A stretch of DNA of 64,000 bases, taken from assembly GCF_025273675.1 (NCBI RefSeq), contig NZ_CP045809.1, positions 4,464,001-4,528,000 on the forward strand. Reading direction: 5' to 3'. The position numbers and the translations under genes are program-made. Position 1 is the stretch's first letter. Each line of letters opens with the position of its first letter. A model generated the notes under the pieces. The model worked only from the letters and a program-made list of their open reading frames with translations, ran no database searches and was not told the origin of the DNA. Of this stretch, positions 35,227 through 42,840 are shown one piece after another. The DNA is from Gordonia pseudamarae. Its GTDB lineage: Bacteria; Actinomycetota; Actinomycetes; Mycobacteriales; Mycobacteriaceae.

Positions 35227-36429
35227 TCAGTTACCCCTTCCCGGCTGTCCGGTGGTCTGGTTCTCGGCCGTCCGCTTCTCGGCGGCGCCCGAGTAATTCG
35301 AATCGGCCTTCTTCGTGCTCGCCTTCTTCGTGCCCGCCTTCTTCATACCCACGGCGTAGTCGGAGGAGGGCCGCACGCCCACACTCGCCAGGGTCTGGGA
35401 CACCGAGGGCACCGTATCGAGTACCAGTCGCAGCCGCAGCGACTGTTCCCCGGGAGGTCCGGCGAAGGCGCTCTGCAGTGCGTTCACCGCGGTGGTGAGT
35501 GTGGTCATCGATTCCGGGCCACCGAGGATGCCCGACACCGGATCGACCAGGTGCTTGATCGAGGTGACGAACGGGGTGAGTTCGGTGCTGTGGGAGCCGA
35601 GCAGCTGTCCGACCGCACCGAACAGACCGGTGGCGGCCACGGTCAGCGAATCGTCCATCAGCTTGTGATAGGCCTCGTCCACCCCGCGGGATCCGTCCGG
35701 CATCCGGTTGAAGACGCTGTTGGTGATCGAGTTCAGGCCGCGCAGTGTTTCCTTGTTGGCCTCGGGGAACACGTCGGTGATGTCGTTCATCTTGGCCAGC
35801 AGGGTGCTGGGCAGTTGCTTCTGGGTGCGCGCGACATTATCGCTGACGACGATCATGGTCTCGATCAGCGGTGCCAGGCCGGTCGCGTACCGGGTCACCT
35901 TGTCCAGGGTCGCGATCATCTCCCGGGACAGGGTTCCGTCCACCACGGTCGAGCCGTGTTCGATCATCGTCGACATGGTGAAGTCCGGGACCTTGGCCCG
36001 CGACAGGGTCTGGCCCGCGTGCAACGGCGATCCGCCGGGTTTGGCGATCAGGTTGACCGCGGTGATACCGAAGTAGTTGGCCGGACGGTAGTCGACCTCG
36101 AAGGCGTCGGTCAGGCTCTTGATCGCCTCGTCGGTCAGCACGATGTCCAGTGTCACGGTGTCCGGCGCGGTGGCGTCGACGCCCTTGACGACGCCGACTT
36201 CCGCACCGCGCAGCAACACTTTGCTTTTCGTCTTCACGCCCGGTCCGAGGGCCGGCACGACCAGTCGCAGTTCGGTGCCCGAGGGAGCGGTGATGCGCGG
36301 ATACAGGACCGCGGTGCCCACGAGGGCGACCACTATGATCGCCGAGGCGATCAGACCCGCGACGGTCAGTGCCCGATTCTGCGTACTGCCGGATCCCCGG
36401 ATGAAGTCTTGGTTGGTGAGCTTTGCCAC
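35227..36429 (-). CDS. mceA: Mce-family protein MceA
   Basis: This is the first Mce subunit, 400 residues: anchor (VAGLIASAIIVVALVGTAVLY), Mce domain (LRLVVPALGPGVKTKSKVLL, RGAEVGVVKGVD), helical domain, and a Lys/Ala-rich repeat tail (KKAGTKKASTKKAD) unlike that of the other subunits. In other operons the A protein is thought to help define substrate specificity. ATG 36429 follows the yrbEB stop by one base. Confidence 0.92.
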   Translation of the reverse strand: MAKLTNQDFIRGSGSTQNRALTVAGLIASAIIVVALVGTAVLYPRITAPSGTELRLVVPALGPGVKTKSKVLLRGAEVGVVKGVDATAPDTVTLDIVLTDEAIKSLTDAFEVDYRPANYFGITAVNLIAKPGGSPLHAGQTLSRAKVPDFTMSTMIEHGSTVVDGTLSREMIATLDKVTRYATGLAPLIETMIVVSDNVARTQKQLPSTLLAKMNDITDVFPEANKETLRGLNSITNSVFNRMPDGSRGVDEAYHKLMDDSLTVAATGLFGAVGQLLGSHSTELTPFVTSIKHLVDPVSGILGGPESMTTLTTAVNALQSAFAGPPGEQSLRLRLVLDTVPSVSQTLASVGVRPSSDYAVGMKKAGTKKASTKKADSNYSGAAEKRTAENQTTGQPGRGN

Positions 36430-36430
36430 G

Positions 36431-37342
36431 TCATCCCCTGAATGGAAGGGGCGGGTTGAGGCCCCAGATAAGCACGGTCATAAGGAAGTTGAGCAGGACG
36501 ATGGCGACGAGGCTGGCCCGGATCGCCCGGCCGGAGGCCGCGCCCACGCCCGCCGGTCCACCACTGGCGAAATACCCGTAGTAGCAGTGGATCAGGGTGA
36601 CGATGGCGCAGAAGATCAGCGTCTTGGCTATCGATGCGAGTAGGTCCTGCCAGGTGACGAATTGGGCGAAATAGTGGTCGTAGGTACCGGCCGGCTGATC
36701 GTGGAAGGTTTTCACGATGATGCCGCCGGTGATAAAGCTGATCACCAGTGCCAGGACGTAACTCGGCAGCACCACCAGCATGCCGCCGACGAGCCGGGTA
36801 CCGACCACGAACGGAATGGCGCGCAGGCCCATCACCTCGGTGGCATCGATCTCTTCCGAGATCCGCATGGCACCGATCTCGGCGGTCATCCGGCAGCCTG
36901 CCTGAGCGGCGAAACCGATACCCGTGATGATCGGGGCGACAACCCGGATATTGCCGAACGAGCTGATGATACCCGTCAGCGCGCCGAAGCCGAGCAGGTC
37001 GAAGGCCATGAATGCCATGATCGCGACCACGGCACCGACGGCGATGCCCAGGAAGAACATCAGGCTGACCACACCGCCGTCGACGATGATCGAGCCGCTG
37101 CCCCAAGCCATGTCGTTCATGGTCTTGAGGGTCTGTTTCCGGTAGTGCCGGATGGTGGTCGGCAGCAGGGTGATCGTCTTCCAGACGAACATCCCGATCT
37201 GCCCGATCTCGGCGAACATCGCCGAGATCTTCGCGGAGATCGCCCGCCCGGCGCGGACGAGAAGTCCGCCGGGGGCCGCTATCGTTCCCGCGGGAACGCT
37301 TGTCTGTGCAAATGGTTCGGAGGAAGCTGGTTCAGGTGCCAT
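36431..37342 (-). CDS. yrbEB: YrbE-family (MlaE-type) permease B
   Basis: This is an integral membrane subunit of the Mce importer. The 303 residues have MlaE/YrbE features: the interface helix near MFVWKTITLLPTT, multiple membrane segments (VVSLMFFLGIAVGAVVAIMA, MLVVLPSYVLALVISFITGG, LLNFLMTVLIWGLN) and the conserved EIGAMRISEEIDATEVMGL loop that contacts the ATPase. ATG 37342, 3 bases after the yrbEA stop. Confidence 0.95.
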   Translation of the reverse strand: MAPEPASSEPFAQTSVPAGTIAAPGGLLVRAGRAISAKISAMFAEIGQIGMFVWKTITLLPTTIRHYRKQTLKTMNDMAWGSGSIIVDGGVVSLMFFLGIAVGAVVAIMAFMAFDLLGFGALTGIISSFGNIRVVAPIITGIGFAAQAGCRMTAEIGAMRISEEIDATEVMGLRAIPFVVGTRLVGGMLVVLPSYVLALVISFITGGIIVKTFHDQPAGTYDHYFAQFVTWQDLLASIAKTLIFCAIVTLIHCYYGYFASGGPAGVGAASGRAIRASLVAIVLLNFLMTVLIWGLNPPLPFRG

Positions 37343-37345
37343 CGT

Positions 37346-38221
37346 TTACGCCAATCGAGCCGGGAAGAACATGGTCTGAAGCTGGCTGACCGCGAGGTTG
37401 GTCATGAAGATGCAGAACACACTGAGGACGACCGACGCGTTCACCGCGTTGGCCACGCCTTTGGGGCCACCCTTTGCCTCAAGCCCTCGCAGGCTGGCGA
37501 TGACCACGACGATGAAGGCGAACAGAATCGCCTTGACCACCGAGAAGATCAGATCGACCGGTGTGGCGAATGCGCCGAACGACTGCCAGAAACTGGCCGG
37601 AACAACGTTGTTGACGTTCGCCGAGATGGCCAGACCGGCACCGACGCCCGAGGCGATGATCATCACGCACAGGGTGGGGGCGATCAGGATCATCGCCAGG
37701 AACCGGGGAACGATCAGGCGCTGAACGGGATTGACGCCCATCACCCGCATCGCGTCGATCTCCTCCCGGATCGACCGCGCCCCGAGGTCCGAGGCGATGG
37801 CCGACGCGGCGGCACCACTCATCAGCAGCCCGGCGGCCATCGGCGCACCCTGGCTGACCACGCCCAGACCGCTGGCCGCGCCTGCCAGCGAGTTGGCGCC
37901 CACCTGGTCCATCACACCGCCCACCTGGACAGACACCTCGGCACCGATCGGCACCGCCATCAGTAGGGCCGGCAGGGCGGTGACCTTGAACATCCGCCAT
38001 GTCTGGTCGATGACCTCACCACCGGCCAGCCGGAGCGAGATGCTGTCGGTGACCGAATACCTGATCATCTCGCCCGCCAGATAGGCGGAGCGCCCGATCG
38101 TGGCGATGCTCTGCGAGACCCGACCTAGGAAGCCGGAAAAGAATCGGCCGACAAATCCGAGTAGACCACCGAACCAGTCCCCCACACCGGAACGCTGCGA
38201 CTCGAGCGCGACAACGCTCAT
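37346..38221 (-). CDS. yrbEA: YrbE-family (MlaE-type) permease A
   Basis: This is the first gene of the mce operon, a 291-residue permease subunit pairing with YrbEB. The ATPase-coupling loop reads DLGARSIREEIDAMRVMGVN, and several membrane helices follow (FLAMILIAPTLCVMIIASGV, AILFAFIVVVIASL). ATG 38221 follows GAGAGGA. The 152-bp region upstream (38222-38373) shows no KstR box and no copy of the 13-bp palindrome, so I see no direct evidence for how the operon is controlled or which lipid it imports. Confidence 0.95.
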   Translation of the reverse strand: MSVVALESQRSGVGDWFGGLLGFVGRFFSGFLGRVSQSIATIGRSAYLAGEMIRYSVTDSISLRLAGGEVIDQTWRMFKVTALPALLMAVPIGAEVSVQVGGVMDQVGANSLAGAASGLGVVSQGAPMAAGLLMSGAAASAIASDLGARSIREEIDAMRVMGVNPVQRLIVPRFLAMILIAPTLCVMIIASGVGAGLAISANVNNVVPASFWQSFGAFATPVDLIFSVVKAILFAFIVVVIASLRGLEAKGGPKGVANAVNASVVLSVFCIFMTNLAVSQLQTMFFPARLA

Positions 38222-38373
38222 TGTTTCCTCTCTTGGATTGGTACCGCGACCACCCATGGCCCCGAATACCTTGGGTGCCTGGCGTTTTCAGTGGGCCTGA
38301 GTATGAGGGCAGCTACGAGCGCACCGGAACCCCATGAAGATCCGGTTCGGGCAAGTCGGCTGCCGCCCTCGTG

Positions 38374-39765
38374 TCAGCCCATCACGCGACGCAGGATCGC
38401 CTGCATCGCACGACCGTACGGCGGATAGGTGACCGCCGGATCGGGCCTCGTCGACTTGCGTAGTACCGCTTTGTGATGGCTGAAAGTGTCAAATCCGTGC
38501 TTGCCGTGGTAACGGCCCATGCCAGATGCGCCGACTCCTCCGAAAGGGAGTTCGTCGACCAGGAGCTGGTAGAGCATGTGGTTGATCCCGACCGACCCCG
38601 AAGAGGTGTTCTCCAGTACCCGGCGCTCGGTCTCCCGAGATTCGGTGAAGACATATAGCGCAAGGGGTTTAGGCCGGTCATTGACGAAATCGATGGCGTC
38701 GTCGATGGTCGGCACGCTGATCAACGGCAGAATCGGGCCGAAGATCTCCTCGCGCATCAGTTGCGAATCAAGGTCGGGGTCGGTGACCAGCGCCGGCGAC
38801 ACGGTCAGCTTCGCGACGTTCACGCGACCGCCGATCTGATGTCCGCCGTGGCCGGCCAGTGCGTTCGCGAGCCGGTCCAGATGCCTGCGGTTCACGATCC
38901 GGGTGCTGTCGGCGGACGCCCGCGCCGGCAGTTCCTCGATCAGCCGCTCCACCAGACGCGGCCGGGCCGATTCGGTGACGATCACGTAGTCGGGCGCGAT
39001 GCACGCCTGGCCGGCGTTGATCGACTTGGCCCACGCGATGCGGCGGGCGGCGACGTCGATGTCGGCATCGTCGGCGACGATCACCGGGCTCTTGCCACCG
39101 AGTTCGAGTGTGACCGGCGTGAGGTTGGCCGCGGCGCTGCGCATGATCTCGCGACCGACGGCGGTCGATCCGGTGAAGAAGATGTGGTCGACCGGGAGTG
39201 CGGTGAGCTCGCGGCTGACGGCCGCGTCGCCGGTGATCACCCGCACGGCTCCGGGGTCAAGGTAGCGGGGCAGCAGCCGGGCGATGAGCTCGGCGGTGGC
39301 GCCGGACAGCTCCGAGGGCTTGACGATCGCGGTGTTGCCCGCGGCCAGCGCGCTGACGAGCGGGTGGATCGTCAGCAGAACCGGGAAGTTCCACGCACCG
39401 ATGACGAGCACGACGCCCTTGGGCTCGGGCATGGTCCAGGCCTTGCCGGGGGCGGTGGCCGCGTTGAGCGAGACCGAGGTCGGCTTCATCCAGCCGGCCA
39501 GTTTGCCGAGCGTATGCCTGATCTCGTGGCGTACCGGCGCGACATCGGCCATGAATGTCGCCATCGGACCGCGACCGATATCCTCGCCGATCGCGGCGGC
39601 GATCTCACCCTCGCACTCATCGATGAACGCGAGCAGGCCTTCCAATTGCGCCTTGCGCCATTGCAGCGAGCGGGTACGGCCGGACCGGAATGTTTCCCGG
39701 GCGGTGGCGAAGGCGTCGGCGATCCCGGCGCTACCGGTGTCGGAGGTGATTGCGGAAATGGTCAT
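38374..39765 (-). CDS. Aldehyde dehydrogenase, class 3-like
   Basis: This is a 463-residue ALDH of the shorter class-3/AlkH type: ARETFRSGRTRSLQWRKAQL at the N-terminus, VVLVIGAWNFPVLLTIHPLV, catalytic Glu in LELGGKSPVIVADD, nucleophile in NAGQACIAPDYVIV, and a C-terminal GRYHGKHGFDTFSHHKAVL membrane-association-type region. Class-3 enzymes oxidise fatty or aromatic aldehydes to acids. ATG 39765 follows AGGGTG. It lies between the mce operon and DUF445; the long upstream region contains several palindromes, including one copy of the shared motif. Confidence 0.9.
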   Translation of the reverse strand: MTISAITSDTGSAGIADAFATARETFRSGRTRSLQWRKAQLEGLLAFIDECEGEIAAAIGEDIGRGPMATFMADVAPVRHEIRHTLGKLAGWMKPTSVSLNAATAPGKAWTMPEPKGVVLVIGAWNFPVLLTIHPLVSALAAGNTAIVKPSELSGATAELIARLLPRYLDPGAVRVITGDAAVSRELTALPVDHIFFTGSTAVGREIMRSAAANLTPVTLELGGKSPVIVADDADIDVAARRIAWAKSINAGQACIAPDYVIVTESARPRLVERLIEELPARASADSTRIVNRRHLDRLANALAGHGGHQIGGRVNVAKLTVSPALVTDPDLDSQLMREEIFGPILPLISVPTIDDAIDFVNDRPKPLALYVFTESRETERRVLENTSSGSVGINHMLYQLLVDELPFGGVGASGMGRYHGKHGFDTFSHHKAVLRKSTRPDPAVTYPPYGRAMQAILRRVMG

Positions 39766-39855
39766 AGCACACCCTGCGTAGTTGCGGTTCGGCTCGCGTG
39801 AGCTGCGGTTTCCTTTGACTGCACCGCGACACTGAAGCCCGAAAGACAGGATGAG

Positions 39856-39870
39856 CATACATAGTGTATG
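39856..39870. promoter_or_regulatory. Perfect inverted repeat upstream of ALDH gene
   Basis: CATACA-TAG-TGTATG is a perfect 6+6 palindrome, 90 bases upstream of the ALDH start. It is a candidate regulator site. Confidence 0.45.
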
Positions 39871-39986
39871 GACGTGACGTCAATCACTCTCCCGCACCAA
39901 CGCGACATACGCTACCGCTCTCTTCCTGAATCCGGCCGAGCCGTGGCCCGACCTCGCTCACACGACCATTGTGAGCCGAGCCACAT

Positions 39987-39999
39987 CTATGGGCATTAG
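39987..39999. promoter_or_regulatory. 13-bp palindromic motif between ALDH and DUF445 genes
   Basis: CTATGGGCATTAG matches CTAWYGNCRWTAG at 11 of 12 positions. It differs at only two bases from the copy beside the Rieske/TetR genes (CTATCGCCATTAG). Confidence 0.55.
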
Positions 40000-40006
40000 T
40001 TAAACT

Positions 40007-40198
40007 ACATGAGACGAATTCTGTCAAGTGTCAGCACCCTCGTGGCAGTCCCGTACCGTCGGCACATCCGCGGCCGGCAAGTGCCGCCGCGGCTCGGGCA
40101 CGAATATGACTTACGTCACGTCACTTGGATTCGACGCCGCAGGCGCGGACCGCGTGTACTGTCCATGCAACATGAGACAAATTTCGTTATATGTCAGC
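40007..40198. repeat. Two 29-bp direct repeats in the 492-bp ALDH-DUF445 gap
   Basis: The segments 40007-40035 and 40170-40198 agree at 23 of 29 positions. Each begins ACATGAGAC and ends TGTCAGC, giving an imperfect palindrome TGAGAC-N11-GTGTCA. They look like twin binding sites for one regulator. The rest of the gap (39766-40257) shows no convincing gene. Confidence 0.55.
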
Positions 40199-40257
40199 GT
40201 CAGTTCCCCAGGTCCAGGTCACTGATGTCCCGCGTCGAGATGTAGGAGTACGCAGCA

Positions 40258-41634
40258 GTGCAGACATGGGCCGAAATCACCGATGATTTCCAGCGAAACT
40301 GGCCGATCTACGTAGCGATGCCCTTCGTGGCGGCGCTGATCGGCTGGAGTACCAAACTCGTCGCCATCCGCATGATGTTTCGCCCGCACACGTTCACCGG
40401 GATCGGGCCGCTCGGATGGCAGGGCATTATCCCCAAGCGCGCACCACAGATGGTGACGATCCTGTGCGACACCCTGACCCCGCGGCTGATCAACGCCAAG
40501 GAGATCGCCGAGCGCGTCGACCCCGCGGAACTCGCCGCGCGGATCGATCGGCCGCTGCGGGCGGAGGTCTCCCGGATCACCCGCAAGATCCTGGCCGAGT
40601 ACCAGCCCACGCTGTGGAATATGCTGCCCGCCCCGGTCCAGGACTTCGTGATCGAGCGGGTCCAGCGATCGGCACCCGATGCCATCGTGTCGGTGGTGGA
40701 CGGGGTCGTGGACCGCGTCGATGAGGTCTTCGACCTGAAAACGATGGCCACCAACGAGTTTCTGAACGATCCGACAACCCTCGAATCCATGTTCAAAAGC
40801 GTCGGGCGTCGGGAGTTCGCCTTCATCCGGCGCAGCGGTTTCGTCTTCGGGTTCTTCATCGGCCTTGTGCAGGTTGCCGTCTGGGCACTCACCCACAACC
40901 CGTGGGTCATGCCGCTGTTCGGTCTGTTCACCGGGTGGTTCACCGACTGGGCGGCACTGCGGCTCATCTTCTACCCCCGAGAGCCGAAGAAGTACCTGGG
41001 ATTCATCAAGTGGCAGGGACTATTCCAGCAGCACCGCATTCCGGTCGCCCGAGACTACGGCTCGTTGATCGGCACCAAGGTCCTCACCCCGGACCGGCTC
41101 ATCCGCAGCCTGTGCTCAGGACCGGACAACGATCGTGTCGAAAAGGTCGTCGCCGAGGTGCTCGAAGCCACTCTGCGCGAGGAACTCGGCGATCTGAGCA
41201 ACTACGTGGACATCGAACTGCGGGATCTCCCACTGTTCAGCGACATCGATTTCGGCAACCTGCAGTTCGCGGGGATCTCCGCCGGCCGCCTGTTCGACGG
41301 ATTCCTCGATATCCTGAGCGGCCCGACCAAGGGGGTCGCGCGGGTGGGTCTGGACCTGACCCAGATCGAACCGATGTGTGCTGCGTTCGCGAGCGAAGCG
41401 CTTGTGGCACTGCCGGATCTGCTGCTCGATTCAGCGTCGGACTACCTGACCGAGACCCTCGACATCGAGGCGACGATGTCGGAGAAGATGGCCGCGATGA
41501 CCCCCGAGGAGTTCGAAAACGTTCTGCACCCGGTCTTCCGGGCCGACGAGAAGACGCTGATCATGGTCGGCGCGATCCTGGGCTTCCTGGTCGGCGAGGT
41601 ACAGGTCTTCATCGTCGAACATCTCACGCATTGA
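40258..41634 (+). CDS. DUF445-family membrane protein
   Basis: This is a 458-residue protein of the DUF445 family. The N-terminal membrane segment (WPIYVAMPFVAALIGWSTKL) is followed by VAIRMMFRPHTFTGIGPLGW, a duplicated motif reappearing as WAALRLIFYPREPKKYLGF. A second membrane hairpin lies near 195-230 (GFVFGFFIGLVQVAVWALTH, WVMPLFGLFTGWFTDW). A C-terminal helix MVGAILGFLVGEVQVFIVEH ends the protein. The large central part is probably cytoplasmic and helical. No biochemical function is established for the family. GTG 40258 has AGGAG 9 bases upstream. It stands alone with a long, palindrome-rich leader. Confidence 0.85.
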   Translation: MQTWAEITDDFQRNWPIYVAMPFVAALIGWSTKLVAIRMMFRPHTFTGIGPLGWQGIIPKRAPQMVTILCDTLTPRLINAKEIAERVDPAELAARIDRPLRAEVSRITRKILAEYQPTLWNMLPAPVQDFVIERVQRSAPDAIVSVVDGVVDRVDEVFDLKTMATNEFLNDPTTLESMFKSVGRREFAFIRRSGFVFGFFIGLVQVAVWALTHNPWVMPLFGLFTGWFTDWAALRLIFYPREPKKYLGFIKWQGLFQQHRIPVARDYGSLIGTKVLTPDRLIRSLCSGPDNDRVEKVVAEVLEATLREELGDLSNYVDIELRDLPLFSDIDFGNLQFAGISAGRLFDGFLDILSGPTKGVARVGLDLTQIEPMCAAFASEALVALPDLLLDSASDYLTETLDIEATMSEKMAAMTPEEFENVLHPVFRADEKTLIMVGAILGFLVGEVQVFIVEHLTH

Positions 41635-41776
41635 TTCCCGGTGCCGCGTAATGGATTCGGGTCACAGGTGTGATCCAGATCAAGTTTCTGACGATTGACG
41701 CACGTTACGCGTCGTGTAATTATTTATGCAGTGCAGAAATCAAGCACCGAAACCCCCACACGATTGGAGAACTCCC

Positions 41777-42031
41777 ATGGGAGCTCGTCGCAAGAACACC
41801 CTGACCACCTTCCTCAGCGATGTCATCGATGACAGCAAGGCACTCGTCGACGATCTGATCGACCGCGCCCAGGACATCGAGGAGAAGACCCGCGACGCCG
41901 CCACCTCGGCCCTGAGCGACGAGAGCACCGATTCGCCGAGCGCCGATGAGGTGGCAACCCTCAAGAACGCCCTGGCCGAGCTGACCGCCAAGGTCGACCA
42001 GCTGGCCGCGGTGAAGGCCGGCGCCAAGTAG
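41777..42031 (+). CDS. Small phasin-like protein
   Basis: This is an 84-residue acidic helical protein (TTFLSDVIDDSKALVDDLID, RAQDIEEKTRDAATSALSDE) ending in a heptad-like TLKNALAELTAKVDQLAAVK. It is amphipathic with a C-terminal coiled coil, as in small phasins or granule-associated proteins. The divergent-facing neighbour encodes a PHB-accumulation regulatory (PhaR-like) domain, which supports the phasin idea. ATG 41777 follows GGAG. A strong terminator follows. Phasin function is inference from form and context; other small coiled-coil proteins cannot be excluded. Confidence 0.6.
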   Translation: MGARRKNTLTTFLSDVIDDSKALVDDLIDRAQDIEEKTRDAATSALSDESTDSPSADEVATLKNALAELTAKVDQLAAVKAGAK

Positions 42032-42062
42032 TAACAGCGCCCCTCACACGGGCGCAGGCATC

Positions 42063-42129
42063 AAGGCTGCCGCACAAGACGGTGTTCTCGCCCGGAAATC
42101 GGAGCGGACACCGTCCGTGCGGCAGCCTT
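42063..42129. terminator. Bidirectional terminator between phasin-like and PhaR-like genes
   Basis: Thirteen-base-pair arms (42063-42075 and 42117-42129) enclose a second 8-bp pairing (GACGGTGT 42078-42085 with ACACCGTC 42108-42115), giving a long nearly continuous stem between convergent genes. It is followed by TTTG on the plus strand. Confidence 0.85.
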
Positions 42130-42183
42130 TGTCGTCGTACGAGTACGGCCCGGATCGGCCACGGATACGCAGGGCGCGAGCAG

Positions 42184-42657
42184 TCAGTCCGCGGAGTCGT
42201 CCGGTGATTGCGCATCGACCAGCTTGGCGACCACCTCGGTCAGTTTCGCGATCTGCTCGCGCAACTCCCGGATCTCCTCCTGCTGATCCTGATTGTTCTT
42301 GGGTGGCGGTTCCGACGATCGACGTGCCCGCCCCCGCCCCGGCAGCTTGGCTTCCTCGGGCAGATTGCTGATGGTGGTCAATCCGTCGACAAGGCTCTGC
42401 GCCACGTCGGCGGGAGCACGAACCAGCTCCGAGAACAGGCTCGACGACTCGGGTTTGGCCTGCACCTTGCGGCGCACCAGCTGGACGAGCACCTCGTCGG
42501 TCCGGTCGACACCGGTGTTGTGATCGACGATCTGCACGTCGATACCGGATTCGACCAACGCGGCGACGTCATCGATCGTCGTGAATTTGCGGCGTTCGGT
42601 GTCGTACAGCTTTCGATTCGAGTACTTCTTGATCAACCGTCGCGTACTCCCCGACAT
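42184..42657 (-). CDS. PhaR-like polyhydroxyalkanoate regulatory protein
   Basis: This is a 157-residue protein. The first 60 residues are the PHB/PHA-accumulation DNA-binding domain (RLIKKYSNRKLYDTERRKFT, then TIDDVAALVESGIDVQIVDH). A short helical region follows, then a basic linker (LPGRGRARRSSEPPP) and a C-terminal coiled coil (QQEEIRELREQIAKLTEVVA). In proteobacteria PhaR represses phasin genes and binds the polymer. Here the convergent phasin-like gene fits that relationship. ATG 42657 follows AAGGA at slightly long spacing. Confidence 0.83.
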   Translation of the reverse strand: MSGSTRRLIKKYSNRKLYDTERRKFTTIDDVAALVESGIDVQIVDHNTGVDRTDEVLVQLVRRKVQAKPESSSLFSELVRAPADVAQSLVDGLTTISNLPEEAKLPGRGRARRSSEPPPKNNQDQQEEIRELREQIAKLTEVVAKLVDAQSPDDSAD

Positions 42658-42840
42658 GGCGCTGGGTTCCTTTCCGCTGCCCGGTGAGGTCTGCGGCACC
42701 GAATCATCGACACCGCCCTGCCCACTATTATGCACTGCGTCAGTAGCCGGCGACAGTTCAGGTACCCCGGGCCGTACGGGGCGAAAAGCGACGAACCCGG
42801 CACGAGACGGTGCTCGCGCCGGGTTTCCCGCAAGGTCCGG

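Noticed and set aside
30041-38221. Assignment of the operon as the cholesterol-specific mce4
   Set aside because: No KstR box upstream and no mce4 neighbours such as hsd4A or the ferredoxin; the substrate is left open.
40009-40245. Small open frame of 78 codons in the ALDH-DUF445 gap
   Set aside because: No Shine-Dalgarno, an Arg-rich composition of non-coding type, and it overlaps the direct repeats that look regulatory.
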